A stretch of 64,000 nt of DNA from Salinicoccus sesuvii (GTDB taxonomy: Bacteria > Bacillota > Bacilli > Staphylococcales > Salinicoccaceae): the NCBI RefSeq assembly GCF_042648145.1, contig NZ_JBHRWV010000008.1, positions 186,001-250,000 on the forward strand, written 5' to 3'. The notes under the pieces were generated by a model. It made no database searches and was not told the DNA's origin. It saw nothing but the letters and a program-made list of their open reading frames with translations. Both the position numbers and the translations under genes were made by a program. Positions 25,859 through 33,667 of this stretch are shown here, piece after piece; position 1 is the stretch's first letter, and every line of letters begins with the position of its first letter.

Positions 25859-26860
25859 CTAGCCGAATAGTTGATTGACAAGCGTTCTTGCCTTGTTCAT
25901 ATCACCGAGCCCATGGATCAGCAGCCGACCGTTATTAAAACAGACAAACCGAAAGTTCTCATAATGGAACTCTTTAAAATAGGGTGTATGGTTCACTTCT
26001 GTACCGAGTCGACCAAGGGCGTGGTCGACGACCGCTCCGTTAATACGTGGGTCCATCACCTGAACGGTATCTCTGCCACATAGCCGCATGGCATGATCAG
26101 CCTGTGCCAAAAGCGATGGGTACACCGGGCGGATGCCACAAGTTTCACATTCATCGGAGTGCATCGCATCCATACGGAATTTCATATGATCCATATCCCA
26201 GATGTTACCGACACGCATATAGTACGGTGGAGCAAACTGTTCCGTCAGAATCTTAAGACCAGTTGTTACCTGCTCGGCAACCGCCATCTGCACAGCTGGC
26301 CCGATAATTCCAGCCGTATCGCATGTCAACGTTGTTGACGGCAATATAGGCACGAGGCACCGGTAACACGGTGTTGATCCTGGTATAAACCCAGCACTAC
26401 TGTAGGATGCTTCGACACATGCTGCGTATACCCATGGTATGCCAATTTTATAGGCCACATCGTTAATCATCAGACGCGTATCAAAGTTGTCCGTGCCATC
26501 AAGTAGCAGATTCGCAGATGCCGCAACTTCCATAAGCAACTGTGCATCGCAATGAGCAATGTGCGCCTCCACTTCAAGATCCGGCCGAATTTCCATGAGC
26601 CGTCCCTTCGCTGCAATCACCTTCGGCGTCTTCTCCTGAGCATCGTGCGCTGTGTACAATGTCTGGCGCTGAAGATTGGAATACTCCACATAATCGCGAT
26701 CGATCAGAATCAGCTTCCGGACACCGGCACGGGCGAGCATTTCAGCAGATAAAGAGCCAAGCGCACCGACACCGACAATAAGTACCGTACTCGTTGAAAT
26801 GAGATGTTGCCCACTTTCACCTATTCCCTTATAGAGCACCTGCCTTGAATAACGTTCCAT
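25859..26860 (-). CDS. moeB: MoeB/ThiF-type adenylyltransferase for MoaD
   Basis: 333 aa E1-like enzyme: nucleotide site VGVGALGSLSAEMLARAGV (residues 30-48), DRDYVEYSNLQRQTLY, and DGTDNFDTRLMINDVA. The zinc cysteines are C-YRC (about 181/184) and CETC (about 250/253). It activates the MoaD C-terminus for thiocarboxylation. The C-terminal region (last 80 aa) lacks a rhodanese cysteine. It starts 4 bases after narT stops, so it is co-transcribed with the nitrate transporter. Confidence 0.92.
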   Translation of the reverse strand: MERYSRQVLYKGIGESGQHLISTSTVLIVGVGALGSLSAEMLARAGVRKLILIDRDYVEYSNLQRQTLYTAHDAQEKTPKVIAAKGRLMEIRPDLEVEAHIAHCDAQLLMEVAASANLLLDGTDNFDTRLMINDVAYKIGIPWVYAACVEASYSSAGFIPGSTPCYRCLVPILPSTTLTCDTAGIIGPAVQMAVAEQVTTGLKILTEQFAPPYYMRVGNIWDMDHMKFRMDAMHSDECETCGIRPVYPSLLAQADHAMRLCGRDTVQVMDPRINGAVVDHALGRLGTEVNHTPYFKEFHYENFRFVCFNNGRLLIHGLGDMNKARTLVNQLFG

Positions 26861-26864
26861 GTCA

Positions 26865-28049
26865 TCACTCCGACACCAGTTGATTTTTCTTAAGGTTACT
26901 ATTCATATAGAACATTGTAAACAGACTGATTAGACAGAAGAGTGACAGAAGTATAAAACCAATGGCATAGCTGCCTGTTAGATTATGTGTCTGGTCGATG
27001 ACGATTGGTGGGAAGAATCCACCGAGCCCGCCCATCATCGCGACAAAACCATTGCTGATACCCGCCTGTTTTGAGAAGTAGGTTGGAACAAACTTGAAGA
27101 CCAGTCCATTGCCGATCCCGGCACAAACGGCTGTCAGCAGACATCCGATTGTAAACAAGATGATGACATTGTAAGTGAAAGCCAGCAGCAGACCAGATAA
27201 TGCCAGTCCGACGAATGTGATGGTCAGCGCGTGCAGTGCATTGAACCTGTCTCCAATCATTCCACCAATTGGTCTGAGCACTGTCGCTATGACAATGAAT
27301 ACCGCCGTTCTGATACCAGCATCGATTGTGCTTAAGTTGAATAATGCTTCATCGGTCAGGAATCCCGGCAAGAACAGGCCGAAGGCAACAAAGGCGCCAA
27401 ATGTAATGAAATACCATAGATTGAAAAAGTAGAATTTATAGTCTTTCGCCACTTCCTTGAACTGTTTAGCAAGTGGCAGATTAACTTTTTTCTCATTTCG
27501 ATCTCCGAGAACAAACTGCATGATGGCAAAGAATGCCAGTATAACTAAGTAAGTCTGAACCGCTGACTGCCAACCGTTAAAAAATAATGCTAATGCCGGT
27601 GCACCAAAGCTCGTTACTGCAGTACCGATGTTGCCCATGCCGTATACACCATTGACAAAGCCATGCTTTTCCTTTGGATAGTACTTCGGAAGACTGATGA
27701 CACCAATGCTGAATGTTGCTCCGCCGACACCTAGGAATACTGCTGAAATCATCAAATCCGCAGGTGTCGTAGCGATACTCAGGTAGAACACGGGCACCAG
27801 CAAGAAAATGAAACTGAAAAGAAAGATGATACGTCCCCCCATCTTATTGGCAAGAATACCGAAAGGTATACGCAGTACGGAACCGAGTATTACCGGCAAG
27901 GCAACGATGAGTGCACGGTGGTCGGCGGCCTCCGGTATATCCTTAACAATTTCAGGGAACAGTGGCGCAAGCAGCGTCCACACCATAAACCCTGCAAGTA
28001 GGCTGAATGTCTGGAGTATCAATTGTTTTTTACCCTTTTTTTCATTCAT
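26865..28049 (-). CDS. narT: NarT/NarK-type nitrate/nitrite transporter
   Basis: 394-aa MFS protein with 12 helices. It carries the nitrate/nitrite-porter glycine motifs: GVGGATFSIGVISLPKYYPKEKHGFVNG near residue 105 and GNGLVFKFVPTYF...GFVAMMGGLGGFFPP near 320. It closely resembles staphylococcal NarT. I start at the ATG at 28049 because GAGG lies about 9 bases upstream; the ATG at 28064 would put that site inside the gene. It heads narT-moeB-moaB and has an NreC-type dyad 80 bases upstream. Confidence 0.93.
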   Translation of the reverse strand: MNEKKGKKQLILQTFSLLAGFMVWTLLAPLFPEIVKDIPEAADHRALIVALPVILGSVLRIPFGILANKMGGRIIFLFSFIFLLVPVFYLSIATTPADLMISAVFLGVGGATFSIGVISLPKYYPKEKHGFVNGVYGMGNIGTAVTSFGAPALALFFNGWQSAVQTYLVILAFFAIMQFVLGDRNEKKVNLPLAKQFKEVAKDYKFYFFNLWYFITFGAFVAFGLFLPGFLTDEALFNLSTIDAGIRTAVFIVIATVLRPIGGMIGDRFNALHALTITFVGLALSGLLLAFTYNVIILFTIGCLLTAVCAGIGNGLVFKFVPTYFSKQAGISNGFVAMMGGLGGFFPPIVIDQTHNLTGSYAIGFILLSLFCLISLFTMFYMNSNLKKNQLVSE

Positions 28050-28096
28050 GCAGATCAACCTCATTTACTTTAGATTGTGATTTAATTTACAAATAT

Positions 28097-28141
28097 ATTA
28101 TATAATCTGCACATCAATCCAAGTAAGAAGGGAAAACCCTA
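28097..28141 (-). promoter_or_regulatory. narT promoter with NreC-type dyad
   Basis: On the minus strand TAGGG-TTTT-CCCT (28129-28141) resembles the TAGGG-N4-CCCTA dyad I recall for staphylococcal NreC. A TATAAT -10 lies at 28097-28102; centre-to-centre distance is about 35 bases, putting the dyad near -45. The narG promoter has the same arrangement. Confidence 0.7.
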
Positions 28142-28146
28142 CATTT

Positions 28147-28680
28147 CTAGCCACTAGTTATCATGGTATTCACTTGATTAAGCAACACTTCTTCATCGAC
28201 TGCCTTCAGCACTTTATCCGCCATCGTGAATAATACCGCTTCCTCCTTGACCATATGTACCATCAACACCTCGTATGCCTCCATCACGTCCTTGACCATC
28301 TCCTTCATGCGCTCAAGCGACATTTCTCCGGAATCATGCATGGAGTGGTGGAAAAAGTGGTCGATATAGGCCTCGATTTCCTTATGTTCTTCCTCTATCG
28401 ACAGAATCGGCCCCTGCTCGTATCCAATATATGTCCCGAGCATTGGAAAAAAGTACTTTTCCTCCTTTTCCTGGTGCTGTTTCAGTGGCTCTTGGAACGC
28501 TTTTAGCCTCTGCCTCAGATCTTTGGTAACCATCAACCCTTCGAGATGGCTTCTGACGTCATCGTGCTCGAACTTCAAAGCTAGACTGAACCAATCGTCC
28601 ATTAGATATTTGAGGTAACGATGTTCATTTTCTAAGATGCGTAACGCCTTCAATTTAAATTGAAACTCTCCCTGTTCCAT
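28147..28680 (-). CDS. Hemerythrin (HHE)-like protein at the end of the nar-nre operon
   Basis: 177-aa all-helical protein with the HHE metal-binding pattern: LENEHRYLKYLMDDW near the start, then LKQHQEKEEKYFFPML, SIEEEHKEIEAYIDH and LMVHMVKEEAVLFTMADK. Such di-iron proteins bind O2 or NO or help repair iron centres. Start: ATG at 28680 with AGGTGG 5 bases upstream. It is 15 bases after nreC in the same direction, so it should be induced with nitrate respiration and could handle NO or protect Fe-S clusters (inference). It is distinct from ScdA at 40 kb. Confidence 0.82.
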   Translation of the reverse strand: MEQGEFQFKLKALRILENEHRYLKYLMDDWFSLALKFEHDDVRSHLEGLMVTKDLRQRLKAFQEPLKQHQEKEEKYFFPMLGTYIGYEQGPILSIEEEHKEIEAYIDHFFHHSMHDSGEMSLERMKEMVKDVMEAYEVLMVHMVKEEAVLFTMADKVLKAVDEEVLLNQVNTMITSG

Positions 28681-28695
28681 CGAATCCACCTACAT

Positions 28696-29346
28696 TCAGA
28701 AATCTATCAATTTTTTCTTCATCGCATATTCCACGAGCTCAGGCCGACTGGCTAGTTCGAGTTTCTCCATGATTCTCGACTTGTGGGCTTCTACCGTCTT
28801 GACAGACACGAAAAGCATCTCTGCGATATCTTTATTACCGTACCCTTTGGCAATTAGCGGTAGAATTTCAAGCTCCCGCCGTGTCAGAATACTAAATGGC
28901 TCTCCTGCCTGCTTGGGCAATACCTCATTATTAAGCAACCTTTCAATGTTCTCATCCATCAGTACAGGATCCACATATCGCTCTCCGCTATATACTTTTC
29001 TAATTGCTCGGATCAGCTCATCATCTGGTGAATTCTTCAAAATATACCCTTTGGCACCACTCTTGAATGTGTGGACGATATACTCCTCATCGTCATACAT
29101 CGTCAGTATCAGTATCTTCACTTCCGGAAATGTATCATTGATTCGGCTAGCAGCAAAAAGACCGGACTCTCCTGGTGGCATACTGAGATCCATCAGGAGA
29201 ACGTCCGGCCCGAGCGCCTTCACTTTATCAAAGGCTTGCCGGCCATCGGCCGCTGTACCGATCACTTCCATATCCGGCTGATAGTTGATCAACATGCTGA
29301 AGCCTGTCCGCACTACCGCATGATCATCTGCAATGACAATTTTCAT
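28696..29346 (-). CDS. nreC: NreC, LuxR-type response regulator of nitrate respiration
   Basis: 216 aa: receiver domain with phospho-acceptor D53 (LLMDLSMPPGESG), DD at 7-8, and a C-terminal LuxR HTH (LTRRELEILPLIAKGYGNKDIAEMLFVSVKTVEAHKSRI). It is phosphorylated by NreB under low oxygen and activates narG and narT. It is 11 bases after nreB. Candidate binding dyads are at 28129 and 37406 in this window. Confidence 0.95.
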   Translation of the reverse strand: MKIVIADDHAVVRTGFSMLINYQPDMEVIGTAADGRQAFDKVKALGPDVLLMDLSMPPGESGLFAASRINDTFPEVKILILTMYDDEEYIVHTFKSGAKGYILKNSPDDELIRAIRKVYSGERYVDPVLMDENIERLLNNEVLPKQAGEPFSILTRRELEILPLIAKGYGNKDIAEMLFVSVKTVEAHKSRIMEKLELASRPELVEYAMKKKLIDF

Positions 29347-29357
29347 CTAATCTCCCC

Positions 29358-30389
29358 CTATACTGGAATGGAACCAAACACCTTGGTGCCTCTACCAGGC
29401 GCACTGTCGACACTGACAGTGCCCCCAACACTGCTCGCCCGCTCGGACATCCCAAAAAGACCGAGCCCCGTGCCAATCGGTGCATCTTCTGTACGAAAAC
29501 CAATTCCTGTATCCTCTATTCTAAACTTGATACGATGGTTCAGTCCGTTTTCCGTCTCTTCGAGCACAACTTCGACGGAATCCACTTCAGCATACTTTGC
29601 TGCATTGAACAAAGACTCCTGGATGATTCTGTACAGCACCGTCTCGACTTCAGCATTGAAACGCTTCTGGTTGACTTCAAAACGGAAGTCCACACTAATG
29701 CCATATTGCCTTTCAATCCACTTGAAGTGGGTTTTGAGTGCCGCTTCTATTCCCAAATCGTCCAGACTGGCTGGCCGTAGCTCCACTGAAATATTTCTGA
29801 CATAGTCGAGAAGTTGGCTCAAGGATTCTTCTGATTTGGCCACCTTATCATTGAGGGCCTCACGGTCGTCCACATATTTGAGGAGCCGCATTTCAAGTAG
29901 AACGTTCAAGAGCTCCTGGGTTACTCCATCATGCAGGTCCCTCGATATACGCTTCCTCTCACCCTCTTGAGCTTGGATGATGCGTTGCGTCAATCTTTTC
30001 TGGTGCTCGATTTCTTGCGTCTTCAGCTGTTCGGCTAATGGATTCAAAGTAAATACACTGATTTCATTTGTAGGATCGATACGCTGGAAGTTGGCAATGA
30101 AAGGCACTACTTCGCCTTCGCGCGTGCGCATGTAGACTTGGAAGGAGACGATTTCTTCTTCGTAGAGATAACAGTTACTACAGGCCACGCGTCCCCCATC
30201 CATGTACATGCCTTGACAATGACTACATATATGCTGGAACTGGCTTCTATCATACCCTGTTTCATCCAGTGTACTGGCAGCGTGGGCATTCATATGGACG
30301 ATTTCCCCACTTTTATTGACGAAGAGGATCATCTCCTTAGAATGATGGAACATCGCCTCAAGCAGAGCGGTCAGATTGGGTTCATTCAT
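29358..30389 (-). CDS. nreB: NreB, oxygen-sensing Fe-S histidine kinase
   Basis: 343 aa soluble kinase. The PAS domain carries C55-x2-C58-x11-C70-x2-C73, the spacing of the O2-labile [4Fe-4S] cluster of NreB. A HisKA_3 domain follows with phospho-acceptor H153 (RISRDLHDGVTQELL), then an HATPase domain (FRIEDTGIGF, GTGLGLFGM). No membrane segment, as expected. It overlaps nreA by 8 bases. Confidence 0.96.
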   Translation of the reverse strand: MNEPNLTALLEAMFHHSKEMILFVNKSGEIVHMNAHAASTLDETGYDRSQFQHICSHCQGMYMDGGRVACSNCYLYEEEIVSFQVYMRTREGEVVPFIANFQRIDPTNEISVFTLNPLAEQLKTQEIEHQKRLTQRIIQAQEGERKRISRDLHDGVTQELLNVLLEMRLLKYVDDREALNDKVAKSEESLSQLLDYVRNISVELRPASLDDLGIEAALKTHFKWIERQYGISVDFRFEVNQKRFNAEVETVLYRIIQESLFNAAKYAEVDSVEVVLEETENGLNHRIKFRIEDTGIGFRTEDAPIGTGLGLFGMSERASSVGGTVSVDSAPGRGTKVFGSIPV

Positions 30390-30843
30390 TTACCATCAGC
30401 TCTTTCAGTATTTGTTGTCTGAGTGTATCCTCGGCAGCCTGCCTAATCGTTGCATACTCCGCATCTTGAAACGTTCTGACGCTGCGGTTCCCCATCAGCA
30501 GAATACCCATGACCTCCTCGTCGTCATTCCATAAGGGCATGGCGATGAAGCTCTTAAGGCGCTCTATTTTTAGTATCGGGTAGCGGAAAAGGTCACGTTC
30601 GATGTCTGTTTCGGCGATATCATGTATAACCATCGATTTACCGGTTTTCATGACTATGCCCGGCACCCCTTTGCCTCTTGGCAATGCGATTTTTTTCCAT
30701 TGGTCCCCGCTACTGCCGATGCTGTACTTCCATTTAATCATATAGTTGGTCTGCCTAATCCGAATATCTGTCAGAGCGACAAGATCAAAACCAAATGCTT
30801 CTCGGATACTCGCCAAGGTTATTTCAACGCTACTCGTGTTCAT
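30382..30843 (-). CDS. nreA: NreA, GAF-domain nitrate receptor
   Basis: 153-aa single GAF domain that binds nitrate and controls NreB phosphorylation. Matching segments: KWKYSIGSSGDQWKKIALPRGKGVPGIV and RLKSFIAMPLWNDDEEVMGILLMGNR. GGGGGTA lies upstream of the ATG. It starts 32 bases after narI, so the nre genes are read as a continuation of narGHJI. Confidence 0.93.
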   Translation of the reverse strand: MNTSSVEITLASIREAFGFDLVALTDIRIRQTNYMIKWKYSIGSSGDQWKKIALPRGKGVPGIVMKTGKSMVIHDIAETDIERDLFRYPILKIERLKSFIAMPLWNDDEEVMGILLMGNRSVRTFQDAEYATIRQAAEDTLRQQILKELMVNE

Positions 30844-30875
30844 AGTATACCCCCGCTTCCAGGAGATCCCCTCTG

Positions 30876-31550
30876 CTACTTATTCTTACGATAGATGATA
30901 TAGCTTCTGCCAATGTAATTGAACGGCAGACTCCACGCATGTACAAGCCGTGTTGCAGGCCATAAGGCAAAGATCAGAAATCCAGTTATTACATGTATTT
31001 TAAAACTCAATGGTACATCTGTCATCAAATTTGCGTCCGGCGAGAAAACGAAGAGGCTTCTCAGCCACACAGAAATAGAGGTCCGATAATCAAAATCCGT
31101 CACCACTGCATTGGTAACCAGTGTCGCGTAGACACCCATAAATGTAATGAAGAGCAGCAAGAAATTAACAGTGATGTCGGAAGCAGAACTCAAACGGCGG
31201 ACTGTCTGTTTGGTGATGCGTCTAAAAGTCAGCATAATCATGCCGATGAGCATGACGACACCGAAAATACCACCAATATATACTGCACCGATATGGTAGA
31301 GATGTTCGGTGACTCCAATTGCCGAGAGCCAGTGTGCTGGAATGAATAACCCCACAATGTGACCGAAGAAGACCGGGATGACCGAAAAGTGAAAAAGGAT
31401 ACTGCCGATCATCAGCTGTTTCTTCTCGATGAACTCACTAGATTTTGCCGTCCATCCAAACTGATCGATTCTGTAGCGCCACACGTGGCCGATGACGAAT
31501 ACTGCCACGCAGAGATATGGGAAAATGACCCATAAAAACTGATCAATCAT
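30876..31550 (-). CDS. narI: NarI, nitrate reductase gamma subunit (cytochrome b)
   Basis: 224-aa membrane protein with five helices. Histidines in the first and last helix pairs (GHVWRYRIDQFGW; SILFHFSVIPVFFGHIVG; FKIHVITGFLIFALWPATRLVHAW) are the haem b ligands. It passes electrons from menaquinol to NarH. The ATG overlaps the narJ stop by 8 bases. Confidence 0.96.
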   Translation of the reverse strand: MIDQFLWVIFPYLCVAVFVIGHVWRYRIDQFGWTAKSSEFIEKKQLMIGSILFHFSVIPVFFGHIVGLFIPAHWLSAIGVTEHLYHIGAVYIGGIFGVVMLIGMIMLTFRRITKQTVRRLSSASDITVNFLLLFITFMGVYATLVTNAVVTDFDYRTSISVWLRSLFVFSPDANLMTDVPLSFKIHVITGFLIFALWPATRLVHAWSLPFNYIGRSYIIYRKNK

Positions 31551-32121
31551 TCTGCACCCCTTCTTTCTCCGGGGCCTCTACACATGCTTTGAATGTCTCC
31601 CTCAGTCCTTTTATCAGATTGAAATAAGGGCTTTTGTTTTTCTCAAGTGCTTCGATGACATGGTAGGTCCCGTCTTCAAGAACCATGATGAGGAGCGTCA
31701 TACTCTCCTTTGCCCGGTCATCCCCGCGCCAGTCGGCAGCATAAAGGAACTCGAGCATCAGTGGCAGATAATCACTCAATTCATTGTCCGGCATCTCCAG
31801 ACCAAACATTTCATACAGGACTTTGAGCTTGGCAAGCATCTGTCCACGCTCTTTTTGGTCTTCGAACTTAAAATAGGTCATATATAGATTAGTATGTTTA
31901 TCAAAGTCGAAAGTCTGTGTATACACCTGCTGAATTTCATCCAGGCTGATTTCGTGCATATCCTCCCAGTACTGTTCGATGAACACTTTGGCCGGATGTC
32001 CCTCATGGAACACGCCCTCGAATGCCCTCGGATGGAAATCCAACTTTTCTGGATAAGTGAGCTGATTGGCAAAAAATCCGAATGACTGCTTATAGTTATA
32101 TAGTTTATCAAGATTAATCAC
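31543..32121 (-). CDS. narJ: NarJ, chaperone for nitrate reductase assembly
   Basis: 192-aa TorD/NarJ-type chaperone needed for cofactor insertion into NarG. It matches staphylococcal NarJ (INLDKLYNYKQSFGFFANQLTYPEKLDFHP at the start; DYLPLMLEFL in the middle). I start at the GTG at 32121, because GGAGG lies 8 bases upstream and homology begins there; an earlier in-frame ATG at 32151 lies within narH. The GTG overlaps the narH stop. Confidence 0.92.
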   Translation of the reverse strand: MINLDKLYNYKQSFGFFANQLTYPEKLDFHPRAFEGVFHEGHPAKVFIEQYWEDMHEISLDEIQQVYTQTFDFDKHTNLYMTYFKFEDQKERGQMLAKLKVLYEMFGLEMPDNELSDYLPLMLEFLYAADWRGDDRAKESMTLLIMVLEDGTYHVIEALEKNKSPYFNLIKGLRETFKACVEAPEKEGVQND

Positions 32122-33667
32122 GCCAGATTCCTCCGTAGAAATTCTCTTCATAGACTTCTTTCCCGGACTTCACCATCGAAGCCTGTGATAGAGACGGGCC
32201 GCATCCATCACAATCCGATCCCCCAAAGCCAAACCCGCTGCTGCCCTGTGCACGATAAGGATCCGTATACTGTTCCCTATGTGAAGTCGGAATGACGAAA
32301 CGGTCTTCGTATTTGGCAATGGCAAGCAGACGATACATCTTTTTCGTTTCAATGGCAGACATACCGATACGGTCAAGCCTTGACTCGTCGAAATCCTTGC
32401 CGCTTGATATGGCACGCATGTACTGTCTCATCATCGCCATTTTTTGAAGCGCGCCCTTTACAGGCGTCACATCTCCTGCAGTCAGCATATTGGCAAGGTA
32501 CTGCAGTGGGATGCGCATTTCCTCGATTGCCGGGAAGATGGCGTCCGGATTCTTGATCGAATCGCGACCTTCAAAGTAGTTCATGATCGGGCTGAGTGGT
32601 GGACAGTACCAGACCATCGGCATGGTGCGGTATTCTGGGTGCAACGGGAAGGCTAGTTTATACTTCACAGCAAGATCGTATACTGGCGAACTCTGCGCGG
32701 CTTCAAGCCAGTCAGCTGAGATTCCATCACGTTCCGCCTGTTCAATCACTTCTGGATCATTTGGATCTAGGAATAAGTCAAGCTGGGCTTCATAGAGATC
32801 CTGCTCATTTTCGGTAGAAGCCGCTTCAAGCACACGATCTGCATCATAGAGCAATACACCAAGGTAGCGCATTCTGCCAGTACATGTCTCAGAACAGACC
32901 GTCGGTAGACCTGCTTCAACGCGCGGGAAACAGAATGTACATTTTTCAGCTTTATTCGTTTTCCAGTTGAAGTACACCTTCTTATAAGGACAGCCAGTCA
33001 TGCAGTAGCGCCAGCCGCGGCATGCTTCCTGATCGACCAATACAATCCCATCCTCATCCCGCTTGTACATCGCTCCGGATGGACAGCTTGCGACACAACT
33101 CGGATTCAAGCAGTGCTCACAAAGTCTTGGGAGGTACATCATGAAAGTCTGCTCGAAGTTAAATTTAATCTCTTCCTCGATTTTTTCAATGTTCGGATCC
33201 TTCGGGCCTGTAATGTGTCCACCCGCAAGGTCGTCCTCCCAGTTTGGTCCCCATTCAAGATCCATTTTCTTACCGCTGATGACGGAATGGGCCTTTGCCA
33301 CAGGACTGTGCTCACTTTCCTTTTTAGTGATCAGATCGTGGTAGTTATATGTCCACGGCTCATAGTACTGCTTCATTTCCGGCATATCCGGGTTATAGAA
33401 AATCTTACCGAGCGCAATTTTAGAAAGCTTCGTACCACTCTTTAGTTCCAGGCGACCATTTTTAAGTTTCCAGCCGCCCTTGTAGTGCTCCTGATCTTCC
33501 CACCTTTTCGGATATCCGATACCAGGTTTTGTTTCCACATTGTTGAACCACATGTATTCTGCACCGGGCCTATTGGTCCATGTACTCTTACATGTCACAC
33601 TGCACGTGTGGCAACCGATGCATTTATCGAGATTCATTACCATTGCGATTTGCGCTTTAATCTTCAA
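32114..33667 (-). CDS. narH: NarH, nitrate reductase iron-sulfur subunit
   Basis: 517 aa. Holds the four Fe-S clusters linking NarI to NarG: cysteine groups CIGCHTCSVTC near 16, CEHCLNPSCVASC near 184, CRGWRYCMTGC near 217 (the Trp at the fourth site marks a [3Fe-4S] cluster) and CTFCFPR near 244. The start is a TTG (33667) with GGAGG 9 bases upstream, overlapping the narG stop. Normal length. Confidence 0.96.
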   Translation of the reverse strand: MKIKAQIAMVMNLDKCIGCHTCSVTCKSTWTNRPGAEYMWFNNVETKPGIGYPKRWEDQEHYKGGWKLKNGRLELKSGTKLSKIALGKIFYNPDMPEMKQYYEPWTYNYHDLITKKESEHSPVAKAHSVISGKKMDLEWGPNWEDDLAGGHITGPKDPNIEKIEEEIKFNFEQTFMMYLPRLCEHCLNPSCVASCPSGAMYKRDEDGIVLVDQEACRGWRYCMTGCPYKKVYFNWKTNKAEKCTFCFPRVEAGLPTVCSETCTGRMRYLGVLLYDADRVLEAASTENEQDLYEAQLDLFLDPNDPEVIEQAERDGISADWLEAAQSSPVYDLAVKYKLAFPLHPEYRTMPMVWYCPPLSPIMNYFEGRDSIKNPDAIFPAIEEMRIPLQYLANMLTAGDVTPVKGALQKMAMMRQYMRAISSGKDFDESRLDRIGMSAIETKKMYRLLAIAKYEDRFVIPTSHREQYTDPYRAQGSSGFGFGGSDCDGCGPSLSQASMVKSGKEVYEENFYGGIWRD

